From the NCBI RefSeq assembly GCF_036046055.1, contig NZ_CP107939.1:6076001-6140000 (forward strand): a stretch of 64,000 bases of DNA. The letters run 5' to 3'. Every line of letters starts with the position of its first letter. Positions within the stretch are counted from its first letter, which is position 1. Position numbers and translations under genes: made by a program. This document shows positions 35,776 to 43,668 of the stretch, piece after piece. The stretch comes from Nocardia sp. NBC_00403. Its GTDB lineage: Bacteria; Actinomycetota; Actinomycetes; Mycobacteriales; Mycobacteriaceae. The notes below the pieces were generated by a model, which searched no databases, was not told the DNA's origin, and was given only the letters and a program-made list of their open reading frames with translations.

Positions 35776-36625
35776 AGCGGTAGAACCCCTCTCCGCTGGC
35801 GAGGCCGAGCTTGCCCTTGTCGATGTAGTTCACCTTCAACCACGCCGCGAGTTGCTGCGCGTCCTCGCCGCCGTTGGCAAGGACGTTGTAGGGGGTGGTG
35901 AGGCCGATGACGTCGAGGATCTGGAACGGACCGTGCGGGGAACCGGTCGCGATCCGCCAGGTCGTGTCGACAGCCTCTGGTTCGGCGTATCCACCGGCAC
36001 CGAGCGCCATGGCGGCGTTGAGCAGCGGCACGAGCAACGAGTTGAGCACGTAGCCGGCCTTTTCCTTGTGCAACTCGATCGGCACCATGCCGATCGCGGC
36101 CGCGAAATCGACGACCGCCTGGAACACCTCGGGGTCGGTCTCGGGCGTGCCCATGATTTCGGCAGTGTTGTACTTCCACACCTGGTTCGCGAAGTGCAGA
36201 GCGAGGAATTTGTCCGGTCGGCCGGTGAAGTCCTTGATGTCGCTGGGCAACAGTGTGGAGGAGTTGGTGGCGAAGATGGTGCGATCGGGCGCGAGCCCGC
36301 CCAATTGCTTGTAGATCTCCTGCTTGATGGTGAGAACCTCCGGCACCGCCTCGACGACCAGGTCGGCGTCCCGCACCGCGGCGGCGAGATCGGCGGTCAG
36401 CACGATTTCGGCCGCCGTCTGCTCCGCCTTCCCATCCGCGGCTCCGGCAACCTCTTCGTCATAGGTTGCCGCCAGCTTGTCGAAACGACCGCGGGCGCCG
36501 GTCAGGGCATCATCGCTGATGTCGTAGGCGGTGACGTCGAACCCTTTGAACGCGGTCTGGAACGCGATCTGCGAACCGAGCACCCCCGTCCCGAGGACTG
36601 TCACCTTGCGAATCTCGATGGTCAT
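35765..36625 (-). CDS. 3-hydroxyacyl-CoA dehydrogenase
   Basis: 286 aa, the length of single-function 3-hydroxybutyryl-CoA dehydrogenases. The N-terminal Rossmann loop is VTVLGTGVLGSQIA, followed by DLVVEAVPEVLTIKQEIY, ATNSSTLLPSDI, the catalytic His in ALHFANQVWK, and the C-terminal helical domain with EKAGYVLNSLLVPLLNAA. It would oxidise (S)-3-hydroxyacyl-CoA with NAD in the cytoplasm. ATG 36625 has a strong AAGGAG ribosome binding site. It lies 43 bp after a TetR gene on the same strand, so that protein probably regulates it. Confidence 0.92.
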   Translation of the reverse strand: MTIEIRKVTVLGTGVLGSQIAFQTAFKGFDVTAYDISDDALTGARGRFDKLAATYDEEVAGAADGKAEQTAAEIVLTADLAAAVRDADLVVEAVPEVLTIKQEIYKQLGGLAPDRTIFATNSSTLLPSDIKDFTGRPDKFLALHFANQVWKYNTAEIMGTPETDPEVFQAVVDFAAAIGMVPIELHKEKAGYVLNSLLVPLLNAAMALGAGGYAEPEAVDTTWRIATGSPHGPFQILDVIGLTTPYNVLANGGEDAQQLAAWLKVNYIDKGKLGLASGEGFYRYAA

Positions 36626-36668
36626 TGCTGTCTCCTTTCTTCACGGGGCGAAGTCCGCCCCTCGATGT

Positions 36669-37340
36669 TCACTCGTCGTCTTCGGTGTCGGCACGGTCGA
36701 GCGACGCGAAGAATCCGGCGACGATCTGCGTGATCTGGTCACGCAAGTCGCCGATCGCGCCATCGCCGGGATGCACGCCGGTCGATGGCCGGGCAAGGAT
36801 CAGGTGCAGCACCGCGAACACGCTGCGGCCTGCCAGCAGTGCCTGCTTGTCCAGGCGGCGCGATTCGCGGCCGCCCTGCCTGGCGGCAGCCGCCAAACGC
36901 GCGGCGATCATCGCCTCGAGCTGTGCGACAAGGGCAAGGCCCTCGGCGCGGTACTTCTCGGTCGGCGAGCCGAATAACAGTTCACGCTGGTAGGCCACGG
37001 TGTTCTCGACATGCCGGTCGGCCGCCTCCACGATCGGCCGCACCATGCCGAGCACCGCGTCCACCGGCTCACTCTGCGAGCGCGACTGCGCGTCGCCGAG
37101 TTCGAGTGCCAGCCGGAGGTCCTCGTTGTAGACCATCAGCAGCAACTCACCCTTGGACGACACGTACCGGAACAGCGTTCCCGCGGCGACATCGGCGCGG
37201 TCGGAGAGCTGCTGCGTGGTGACGCTCTCGAAGCCCCGCTCGGCAAACAGCGCGGCCGCCGCTTCGAAGATGCGCGACTGTTTGTCGCGCATCTTCCGTT
37301 GGCGGCGACCCGCGGGCGCCGGGTCGGGCGAGATCGTCAT
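36669..37340 (-). CDS. TetR-family regulator upstream of 3-hydroxyacyl-CoA dehydrogenase
   Basis: 223 aa. The N-terminal DNA-binding region reads KQSRIFEAAAALFAERGFES, VTTQQLSDRADVAAGTLFRY and VSSKGELLLMVY. The C-terminus is helical and ends in an acidic DTEDDE tail. The ATG at 37340 follows an 18-bp inverted repeat by 14 bp, so the gene probably represses its own operon with the dehydrogenase. Confidence 0.9.
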   Translation of the reverse strand: MTISPDPAPAGRRQRKMRDKQSRIFEAAAALFAERGFESVTTQQLSDRADVAAGTLFRYVSSKGELLLMVYNEDLRLALELGDAQSRSQSEPVDAVLGMVRPIVEAADRHVENTVAYQRELLFGSPTEKYRAEGLALVAQLEAMIAARLAAAARQGGRESRRLDKQALLAGRSVFAVLHLILARPSTGVHPGDGAIGDLRDQITQIVAGFFASLDRADTEDDE

Positions 37341-37354
37341 CCGACACCCTCAGA

Positions 37355-37372
37355 TAATGAGTAGACTCATTA
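37355..37372. promoter_or_regulatory. Probable TetR operator
   Basis: TAATGAGTAGACTCATTA is an inverted repeat with 8-bp perfect arms around a central AG, immediately upstream of the TetR start. A third half-site AATGAGC (37372-37378) follows directly. The 37373-37625 gap beyond it has no gene. Confidence 0.7.
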
Positions 37373-37625
37373 ATGAGCGTACTCCTTGTTGTCTGATGGG
37401 CAACCCCCAAGACCGCGACCGACGCGCGGACCGAAGCCATCGGCGCAGACCGACACGTCGACGCGAACCCGCGCTCAACTCGTTTGCCGCAGTACGGAAT
37501 ACGCGACACCATCCGATCTCGCCATCCATCAGCTCGGCCTCCCATAGACGGCAACAACCACGCCGACCACGCGCGCGGGGGTGGGTAACCTAGGGTCTTT
37601 TCGATGCCGATCTCGGGGAGAAACA

Positions 37626-39440
37626 GTGCCGAATGTGCCTTCGCACACGCTGACCTCGCTGGTGACCGTGGCAGCCCAGCAACTGGGTTACATGTGCCGG
37701 GCGACCAACGCCGACGAGGTGGCGGAGTTCATCGGCCCGCGTGGCGACGGCCCGCACTACCTGCGGTTGGGCAACCTGCGCCGTAGCCTGAACGAACACC
37801 CAGCCGACCAGTGGCCAACGCTCGTCACGGACTACGTCGGCACATTCCTCGCCGAAGTGGACATGGAGTACACCGATCCGCTGGACACCAACGACTTTGC
37901 CACAGTGCGGGGCCTGCTCAGGACGCACTTCGCTCCGGCAGGCGCCGACACAGGCATCGATGTCCTCCGCCGGGACGTTGCGCCGGGAATCGTGCAAGTG
38001 GCGGTGCTGGGTCAACTCCACACCGCCGTGCCCGTCACCCCCGAGATGCTCGCCCGCTGGGATATCGGTCTCGACGAACTCTTCGACCTCGCCGAGGCGA
38101 ACACGCGCGCCGACAGTCGCCTCGAGGTCGAGTGGAAGGGCTACAACGACGCGTACTTCGCCTTGCTGAGCGGCTCGGACTTCGCCAGCGCCCACGCAAG
38201 GTGGCTCGGCGACTACCCGGTAATCGGAATGTACGGTGCGCTTTTCGTCACCTCTCACGAGGGAAATGTGTATGTGCACCCCATCACCGGACCGGACGCG
38301 ATGACGGCCATGATCCTGCTCGGCAAGGTAGCGGCCAACACCTATCGCAGCGAACCGCGACCGGTCAGTCCGGCGGTCTACTGGTGGAAGGACTCGGAGA
38401 TCAGCCTCGCGGCCGGCACCGAGATCGACAAGGACGGCAACGTCGCTGTACACCAGACGCCGGAATTCGACTCGCTGCTGACCAGCTTGGCGGTGACGTG
38501 CGATTTCGGAGTGGTCCCGGCCGGCGAAGTCGATACCGCCCTCGACGCGCTTGCGCTGTATGAGCAGATGTGCGCCAAATCGGACAACAGCGCGGCACCG
38601 CCCGCCGTCCTCGACCTCCTGGCCGAAATAGCGAGCAGGGGCGCGGCCGTCGGATTCGTCACGGCTGTCGCGGATGTCCGCGGAGCCGTGTTGCGCACCT
38701 GGGGACCGAGCCGGGGCCAGCATCTGCTTGCCGTCCTGAAGCTGACCAAGGACCGCGACCTCGCCGTGCTCGACGTCGCGACCGGGCACCTCTACGACCC
38801 GCGCGACCGCGTCGATATCCGCGTCACTGTCGGCGCACACGACCACGACATGAGGACACTGCCCTATCTCACCGCCGCGCTGCTCGAGGACTTCGTGGTC
38901 GGCGCCGCCGACCCCGACGATCCGTTCTTGTTCGTCGAGCGCGACAATGAGAACTACATCCGCACGCGCCGCCACGAGTGGGTCTATGAGATCGAACATC
39001 GGGCCGGATCCGCCTCGGAGCATTTCCGCGTGTACACCATGCTGCACACTGTGGTCCGCGCCGTCATCTGGGCGTGGGCCTGCGGCGACCCATCGTGGAC
39101 GCTCGCCGTGCAATGGCGGCGGGTCGATCCCGAAACGCCAGGAATCGAGGCGGCGCAGGGGCAGGAAATCCTGCAGGACGAGCTGTCGTCCATGGCGTCC
39201 GGCATGACCGTCGACGGATTGGCCATCCTCGAGACGTTTCTGACCGTACGAGACACGCCGCTGCCCGCACCTGAGTCCCTCGATCTTGCGGTCGATCCGT
39301 CCGTGCTGCGCGAGCTGGGGTCGGCGCCCGCCGAGTTCGTCACGCCCAGCGCCGAGACAGACGGAACCGCAGCGTTGACCGAGGGGCTCGACGACGACCA
39401 GGAACCTCCGGAGCAGCACTTCCCGAATCGCAACGAGTAA
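37626..39440 (+). CDS. Large conserved-type hypothetical protein
   Basis: 604 aa, not recognised. There is no signal peptide or membrane segment. The N-terminal third (TLTSLVTVAAQQLGYMCRAT, DGPHYLRLGNLRRSLNEHPA, VLRRDVAPGIVQVAVLGQLH, RWDIGLDELFDLAEANTR) resembles the DUF1444-type layout in which a helical region is followed by a response-like beta domain. The C-terminal third has FLFVERDNENYIRTRRHEWV and an acidic end (DDDQEPPEQ). GTG 37626 has a GGGGAG ribosome binding site six bases upstream. It stands alone on the plus strand, 50 bp before the HAD gene. Confidence 0.75.
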   Translation: MPNVPSHTLTSLVTVAAQQLGYMCRATNADEVAEFIGPRGDGPHYLRLGNLRRSLNEHPADQWPTLVTDYVGTFLAEVDMEYTDPLDTNDFATVRGLLRTHFAPAGADTGIDVLRRDVAPGIVQVAVLGQLHTAVPVTPEMLARWDIGLDELFDLAEANTRADSRLEVEWKGYNDAYFALLSGSDFASAHARWLGDYPVIGMYGALFVTSHEGNVYVHPITGPDAMTAMILLGKVAANTYRSEPRPVSPAVYWWKDSEISLAAGTEIDKDGNVAVHQTPEFDSLLTSLAVTCDFGVVPAGEVDTALDALALYEQMCAKSDNSAAPPAVLDLLAEIASRGAAVGFVTAVADVRGAVLRTWGPSRGQHLLAVLKLTKDRDLAVLDVATGHLYDPRDRVDIRVTVGAHDHDMRTLPYLTAALLEDFVVGAADPDDPFLFVERDNENYIRTRRHEWVYEIEHRAGSASEHFRVYTMLHTVVRAVIWAWACGDPSWTLAVQWRRVDPETPGIEAAQGQEILQDELSSMASGMTVDGLAILETFLTVRDTPLPAPESLDLAVDPSVLRELGSAPAEFVTPSAETDGTAALTEGLDDDQEPPEQHFPNRNE

Positions 39441-39490
39441 CCATCACAGGCCATCTGTGCGGCCGATCGACGGGCCGATACAGTCGGTTG

Positions 39491-40165
39491 GTGACCTGGA
39501 CCATCGGCTTCGACCTGGACATGACCTTGATCGACTCCCGTCCCGGCGTCGCACGGGCGATCGACACCATCGCTACCGAGTTCGATCTCCCGCTGCGTGG
39601 CGTCGAGCTCGCCGACCGGCTCGGCCCCCCGCTCGACCAGCTATTGGGCGACGCGGGTGTCCCCGCCGATCTCATTCCGGCCCTGGTGGCCCGTTATCGC
39701 GCGCTCTATCCGACCGTGGTGCCGCACATTCCGGCCATGCCCGGCGCCGATGCGGCGTTGGCCGCTGTGGCCGAGCGCGGCGGGCGAGTAGTGATCATCA
39801 CCGGCAAGCACGAGCCGTTGGCACGGCTGCATCTGGTCGAACTCGGTTGGCAGATAGATCATTTGGCAGGTGATCTCTGGTCGGCGGGCAAGGCCGGTGT
39901 GCTGCGCGAACAGCGCGCCGATGTCTTCGTCGGCGATCACGCCGGTGATATGCGCGGCGCGCGGGCCGCGGAGGTGGCGGCTGTCGGCGTCACCACCGGA
40001 CCGTGCGACGCCGACGAACTCCGCGCGGCGGGCGCGGACGTCGTGCTGGAGAACCTCACCGAGTTTCCGGACTGGCTCGGCGAATTCGGAGCCCGCGCGG
40101 TGCGTCGACCACCGGCGGTCAGTGGCCGGGCGCGGCCGAGGGCAATGCCTGGAATCGCAGGGTGA
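39491..40165 (+). CDS. HAD-family hydrolase (phosphoglycolate phosphatase-like)
   Basis: 224 aa. HAD motif I is FDLDMTLIDS (nucleophile Asp, acid Asp, Thr), motif II VIITGK, motif III Lys in WSAGKAGVL, and motif IV VGDHAGDM. A cap inserted after motif I is of the helical type. It would remove phosphate from a small phosphoester in the cytoplasm. GTG 39491 is preferred over TTG at 39488. The last 47 bp overlap the convergent TetR gene, and the last ~25 residues, rich in Arg and Pro, look like an extension. Confidence 0.85.
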   Translation: MTWTIGFDLDMTLIDSRPGVARAIDTIATEFDLPLRGVELADRLGPPLDQLLGDAGVPADLIPALVARYRALYPTVVPHIPAMPGADAALAAVAERGGRVVIITGKHEPLARLHLVELGWQIDHLAGDLWSAGKAGVLREQRADVFVGDHAGDMRGARAAEVAAVGVTTGPCDADELRAAGADVVLENLTEFPDWLGEFGARAVRRPPAVSGRARPRAMPGIAG

Positions 40166-40766
40166 GACCATCCAGTAGCGCGCGCAGGCCGGTTTCGAAA
40201 GCGGCGTCGTCGATTTCGCGTTGCCGCCCCGACAGCAGGTGGGCTTCGTCGAGGTGTGGGTAGTTGCCGCGATACACCGCCGCGTCCTCGGGGAAGCCAC
40301 CCGCGAACGACCCCAGGGTGGAACCGGTGACGAAGAACCGCATGAGCGCGCCCACCTGAGTTGCTTCACGTCGCGGCCAGCCCGCCACTACCAGCCCACC
40401 GAAGACGGCGTCTGCCTGGCGTAGTGCGTTCGGCCGCCTGCCCATCCCCTGATGCAGGGCAGGCACCAGGTTCGGATGGTCTGCCAATGCCGCGCGATAC
40501 GACCGGGCCCAGGCTTCGAGCGCGCCGCGCCAGTCGGTGTTGCCGCTGAACATCGACAGATCCACCTTGCCGAGCACCGCATCGACCATCGCGTCGAGCA
40601 GGTCGTCCTTGGTGGCGAGGTGGTTGTACAGCGACGGCCCCTGCACCCCGAGTTCGGTGGCCAGCCTGCGGATGGATACAGCTTCGAGGCCTTCGGCATC
40701 GACCAGGGCCAACGCGGCGGACACTATGCGCTCGCGGCTCAGCAATGGTCGGCGCGGTCTTCCCAC
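40119..40766 (-). CDS. TetR-family regulator divergent from acyl-CoA dehydrogenase
   Basis: 215 aa from GTG 40766, with a GAGG ribosome binding site. DNA-binding region: SRERIVSAALALVDAEGLEA, VSIRRLATELGVQGPSLYNH, LATKDDLLDAMV. The C-terminal part is of the TetR_C type. Twin inverted repeats in the 116-bp gap to the acyl-CoA dehydrogenase gene are its likely targets. Confidence 0.9.
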   Translation of the reverse strand: MGRPRRPLLSRERIVSAALALVDAEGLEAVSIRRLATELGVQGPSLYNHLATKDDLLDAMVDAVLGKVDLSMFSGNTDWRGALEAWARSYRAALADHPNLVPALHQGMGRRPNALRQADAVFGGLVVAGWPRREATQVGALMRFFVTGSTLGSFAGGFPEDAAVYRGNYPHLDEAHLLSGRQREIDDAAFETGLRALLDGLTLRFQALPSAAPGH

Positions 40767-40811
40767 GAAAACCTCCTGGTCGATCGGCCCTCAGTGTCGC
40801 ATGGGGGCAGT

Positions 40812-40830
40812 AAACTTGCGTTGTTAGTTT
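40812..40830. promoter_or_regulatory. Operator copy 1 (AAACTTNNNNNGTTAGTTT)
   Basis: AAACTTGCGTTGTTAGTTT: arms AAACT and AGTTT form an inverted repeat with a 9-bp spacer, extended by T and A outside. It shares all positions outside a 5-bp centre with copy 2, 39 bp away. Confidence 0.75.
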
Positions 40831-40850
40831 ATGCAGAGCTAGCCTACAAG

Positions 40851-40869
40851 AAACTTTCAGCGTTAGTTT
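40851..40869. promoter_or_regulatory. Operator copy 2 (AAACTTNNNNNGTTAGTTT)
   Basis: AAACTTTCAGCGTTAGTTT, the second copy of the site, ends 13 bp before the GTG start of the acyl-CoA dehydrogenase gene, so a bound regulator would block the ribosome-binding and promoter region. The pair is the probable TetR target. Confidence 0.75.
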
Positions 40870-40882
40870 TCTTGGAGTTGCG

Positions 40883-42031
40883 GTGAACCTGGAACTGTCC
40901 GATGAACAGGCAGCGGCACAGCGCATGGCCGCCGACTTCGTCGACCGCGAGATCGCCCCGCACGCAACGGAATGGGATCGCGCCGAATCGGTCGATCCAG
41001 CGATTGTGCCGCGGCTCGGCGAGCTCGGATTTCTCGGTCTCACCATTCCGGAGGAATACGGCGGCAGCGGCGGCGATCATCTCACTTACTGCCTCGTGCT
41101 GGAGGAGCTGGGCCGCGGCGACTCCGCCGTGCGCGGCATCGTCTCGGTCTCCCTCGGCCTCGTCAGCAAATCCATCCACCACTACGGGACCGACGAACAG
41201 AAGCGCACCTGGCTACCCCGGCTCACCACGGGTGAAGCGCTCGGCTGTTTCGCGCTCACTGAACCCGGAACTGGTTCGGACGCAGCACAATTGAGCACCC
41301 GCGCGGTCCGCGACGGCGACGGCTGGGCGATCTCGGGCAACAAGATGTTCATCACCAACGGGACCTGGGCCGAAGTCGCGCTCGTCTTCGCACGCACCGG
41401 CGGCGCCGGGCACCGCGGTATTACGGCCTTCCTCGTTCCGGCCGACTCCCCAGGCTTCGCCGCCCGCCCCGTGCACGGCAAGCTCGGGCTACGCGGGCAG
41501 GCGACCGCGGAACTCGTGCTCGACAACGTTCGCATCCCCGACAGCGCGCGACTGCACACCGAGGGCAAAGGTTTCACCGTCGCAATGGCAGCACTTGCCA
41601 AGGGCCGGATGTCGGTGGCCGCGGGTTGTGTGGGCATCGCACAGGCGTGCCTCGACGCCGCGGTCGGATACGCCACGCAGCGGACACAATTCGGCAAGCC
41701 GATCGCCGGACACCAACTGGTCCAGGAACTGCTCGCCGACATCGCGCTCGACGTGGACGCGGCACGGCTGCTGGTGTGGCGGGTGGCCGATCTGATCGAC
41801 CGTGGCTCCGAGTTCGCCATCGCATCGTCCAAGGCGAAGCTGTTCGCGAGCGAGGCCGCGGTGCGCGCCGCCGATCGCGCGCTGCAGGTGTTCGGCGGTT
41901 ACGGCTATATCGATGAGTTCCCGGTCGGCAAGTATCTGCGCGACGCCAAGGTGATGACGCTCTACGAGGGCACCAGCCAGATCCAGAAACTGCTGATCGG
42001 CCGAGACCTGACCGGAATCAGTGCATTCTGA
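40883..42031 (+). CDS. Acyl-CoA dehydrogenase
   Basis: 382 aa, standard length for the medium/short-chain group. It carries TIPEEYGGSGGDHLTYCLVL, the FAD-contact segment GCFALTEPGTGSDAAQLST, WAISGNKMFITNG, RTQFGKPIAGHQLVQ, QVFGGYGYIDEFPVGKYLRD and the catalytic Glu in LYEGTSQIQ. It introduces the alpha-beta double bond in acyl-CoA and passes electrons to ETF. GTG 40883 has GGAG seven bases upstream. The following SDR gene starts 43 bp on, so the two form an operon. Confidence 0.93.
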   Translation: MNLELSDEQAAAQRMAADFVDREIAPHATEWDRAESVDPAIVPRLGELGFLGLTIPEEYGGSGGDHLTYCLVLEELGRGDSAVRGIVSVSLGLVSKSIHHYGTDEQKRTWLPRLTTGEALGCFALTEPGTGSDAAQLSTRAVRDGDGWAISGNKMFITNGTWAEVALVFARTGGAGHRGITAFLVPADSPGFAARPVHGKLGLRGQATAELVLDNVRIPDSARLHTEGKGFTVAMAALAKGRMSVAAGCVGIAQACLDAAVGYATQRTQFGKPIAGHQLVQELLADIALDVDAARLLVWRVADLIDRGSEFAIASSKAKLFASEAAVRAADRALQVFGGYGYIDEFPVGKYLRDAKVMTLYEGTSQIQKLLIGRDLTGISAF

Positions 42032-42074
42032 CGACGTCGGATCCGGCCTCGTCGAAGAACAGAAAGGACCATCG

Positions 42075-42827
42075 ATGAACAGGTTCACCGACAAGATCGC
42101 CGTCGTGACCGGTGCGGCACAGGGCATCGGCGCGGCCACCGCGGTGCGGCTGGCCGCCGAGGGCGCCGCGGTGGCGGTGCTCGACCGCAATGCTCCGGAC
42201 AAGACCACCGAGCAGATCACCGCGGCAGGCGGCACCGCACGCGGCTACGTCTGCGATGTCACCGATCGCACCTCGGTGCAGTCCGTATTCGACCAGGTGG
42301 CAATGGATCTCGGGCAACCGCACATCCTGATCAACAATGCCGGGATCACCCGCGACGACATGTTCTTCCGACTTTCCGAGGACGATTGGAACGCGGTCCT
42401 CTCGGTCAACCTGACCGGGGCCTACCACTGCGCGCAGGTCGCACAGAAGTTCATGGTCGCGCAGCGCTACGGCAAGATCGTCTCGCTCTCCAGCCGCTCC
42501 GCCCTCGGCAACCGGGGCCAGGCGAACTACGCCGCCGCCAAGGCCGGCATCCAGGGCTTGACCGCGACGCTGGCCATCGAACTCGGCCCCTACAACATCA
42601 ACGTCAACGCGGTCGCCCCCGGCTACATCGCCACCGCAATGACCGCCGCGACCGCCAACCGAGTAGGGCTCACCGCCGAGGAGCACCAGCAGTCCGTTGC
42701 CGGGCGCACCCCGCTCGGCCGCGTCGGACAGCCCGAGGAGGTCGCCGCTGTCATTGCGTTCCTGGCCAGCGACGAGGCCTCCTACGTCAGTGGCCAAACG
42801 CTCTACGTCAACGGTGGGGCCCGCTGA
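42075..42827 (+). CDS. SDR-family 3-oxoacyl reductase (FabG-like)
   Basis: 250 aa, classical SDR length. NAD(P)-binding TGAAQGIGAATAV, NNAG in ILINNAGITRDDMFF, catalytic Ser in IVSLSSRSALG, YxxxK in NYAAAKAGIQG, and the C-terminal VSGQTLYVNGGAR typical of FabG-like reductases. It reduces 3-oxoacyl-CoA/ACP or oxidises the 3-hydroxyacyl form. ATG 42075 has AGAAAGG upstream; a GTG at 42021 overlapping the dehydrogenase is possible but less likely. Together with the acyl-CoA dehydrogenase it suggests short-chain acyl-CoA oxidation. Confidence 0.92.
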   Translation: MNRFTDKIAVVTGAAQGIGAATAVRLAAEGAAVAVLDRNAPDKTTEQITAAGGTARGYVCDVTDRTSVQSVFDQVAMDLGQPHILINNAGITRDDMFFRLSEDDWNAVLSVNLTGAYHCAQVAQKFMVAQRYGKIVSLSSRSALGNRGQANYAAAKAGIQGLTATLAIELGPYNINVNAVAPGYIATAMTAATANRVGLTAEEHQQSVAGRTPLGRVGQPEEVAAVIAFLASDEASYVSGQTLYVNGGAR

Positions 42828-42918
42828 GCCGGCCCGAGTGCCGCTATAGCGACCGCCCGGTATGACGGAGGATAATGAGTACTTCGATCGACCACGTCGA
42901 TAGGAAGGAGCCACGGCA

Positions 42919-43131
42919 ATGAGAGCTATGCCGAATCGCTCACTCACAATCCTCCTCGCGGGTCTGGCAACCGTCGGCAGCCTGGGGCTGTCGGGTACCG
43001 CGGCAGCTGCCGTAAGACAGCAGGACCCACAGTCACAGCCGCAGTGCACAGTAGGCGAGAGATCGGACCAGGGTCCCTTCCGCTGCGAGTGCGGACCCGA
43101 TGGCAAGTGGATCTGCGTCAGACGAAGGTGA
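42919..43131 (+). CDS. Small secreted cysteine-containing peptide
   Basis: 70 aa. Residues 1-30 form a Sec signal (MRAMPNRSLTILLAGLATVG then SLGLSGTAAA). The mature part of about 40 residues is hydrophilic with four cysteines (QCTVGERSDQGPFRCECG, then KWICVRRR) and ends with basic residues, so two disulfides are possible. ATG 42919 has GGAAGGAG upstream. It is not recognised; it could be a small extracellular protein or an antimicrobial-type peptide, without evidence for either. Confidence 0.7.
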   Translation: MRAMPNRSLTILLAGLATVGSLGLSGTAAAAVRQQDPQSQPQCTVGERSDQGPFRCECGPDGKWICVRRR

Positions 43132-43165
43132 TACGCGTAGCGGCACGTCAGCCGCACAGTTCCAT

Positions 43166-43588
43166 TCAAGCCTGATTCGCGGATGCGTGCTCGGCATCCC
43201 ACTGCTGCCGGGCGGCGCCGATGACGCCTCTGTGCTCTCGCGACCAGTCGGCGAGCACCAGCACCGTCTCCGCGAGACTCCGGCCGGTCGCGGTGAGCCG
43301 GTACTCGACCTGCGGCGGGATGGTCGGGTAGGCGATCCGTTCGATGATCCCGTCCCGCCACAACCGTTTGGTGGTCAAGGTCAGCATGCGCTGGGAAATA
43401 CCAGGAATTGCTCGCTCCAGTTCGCGGAAGCGACGCACTCCCTTGCTCAGCTCCACGATCACCAGCACCGTCCACCGGTCCCCCAGCCTGTCGAGGACAT
43501 CGCGAATCCCGCAGTCGTCATCGCCACACGGTCCATCGGGAATAGAGCCCGCCGCCTGCAGGCTAACCGCCGTGTTCGTGACTGACAT
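43166..43588 (-). CDS. HxlR-family redox-type regulator
   Basis: 140 aa winged-helix protein. CGIRDVLDRLGDRWTVLVIV is the family's first helix with a cysteine at residue 26 in the position used for redox sensing in several HxlR proteins; a second Cys is at 21. Further RRFRELERAIPGISQRMLT and LWRDGIIERIAYPTIPPQVE, the recognition helix and wing. ATG 43588 has a perfect AAGGAGG. It is divergent from an NmrA/quinone-reductase-like gene, the arrangement seen for QorR-type regulators and their targets. Confidence 0.9.
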   Translation of the reverse strand: MSVTNTAVSLQAAGSIPDGPCGDDDCGIRDVLDRLGDRWTVLVIVELSKGVRRFRELERAIPGISQRMLTLTTKRLWRDGIIERIAYPTIPPQVEYRLTATGRSLAETVLVLADWSREHRGVIGAARQQWDAEHASANQA

Positions 43589-43668
43589 CAGAGTGCCTCC
43601 TTATGCTGCCGCCCGCGATTGCGGATGCTGGGTCATGTTCAGCAACTGCAACATTCGGGAGTGCACCA

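Noticed and set aside
37590-39419. Minus-strand frame of 609 codons opposite the 604-aa unknown gene
   Set aside because: The plus-strand frame has a GGGGAG ribosome binding site and ordinary protein composition; the minus frame is Val-, Gly- and Arg-rich shadow sequence.
43625-43660. HxlR operator in the 80-bp gap
   Set aside because: TGTT and AACA half-sites around 43635-43655 pair over four bases only, too weak to call.
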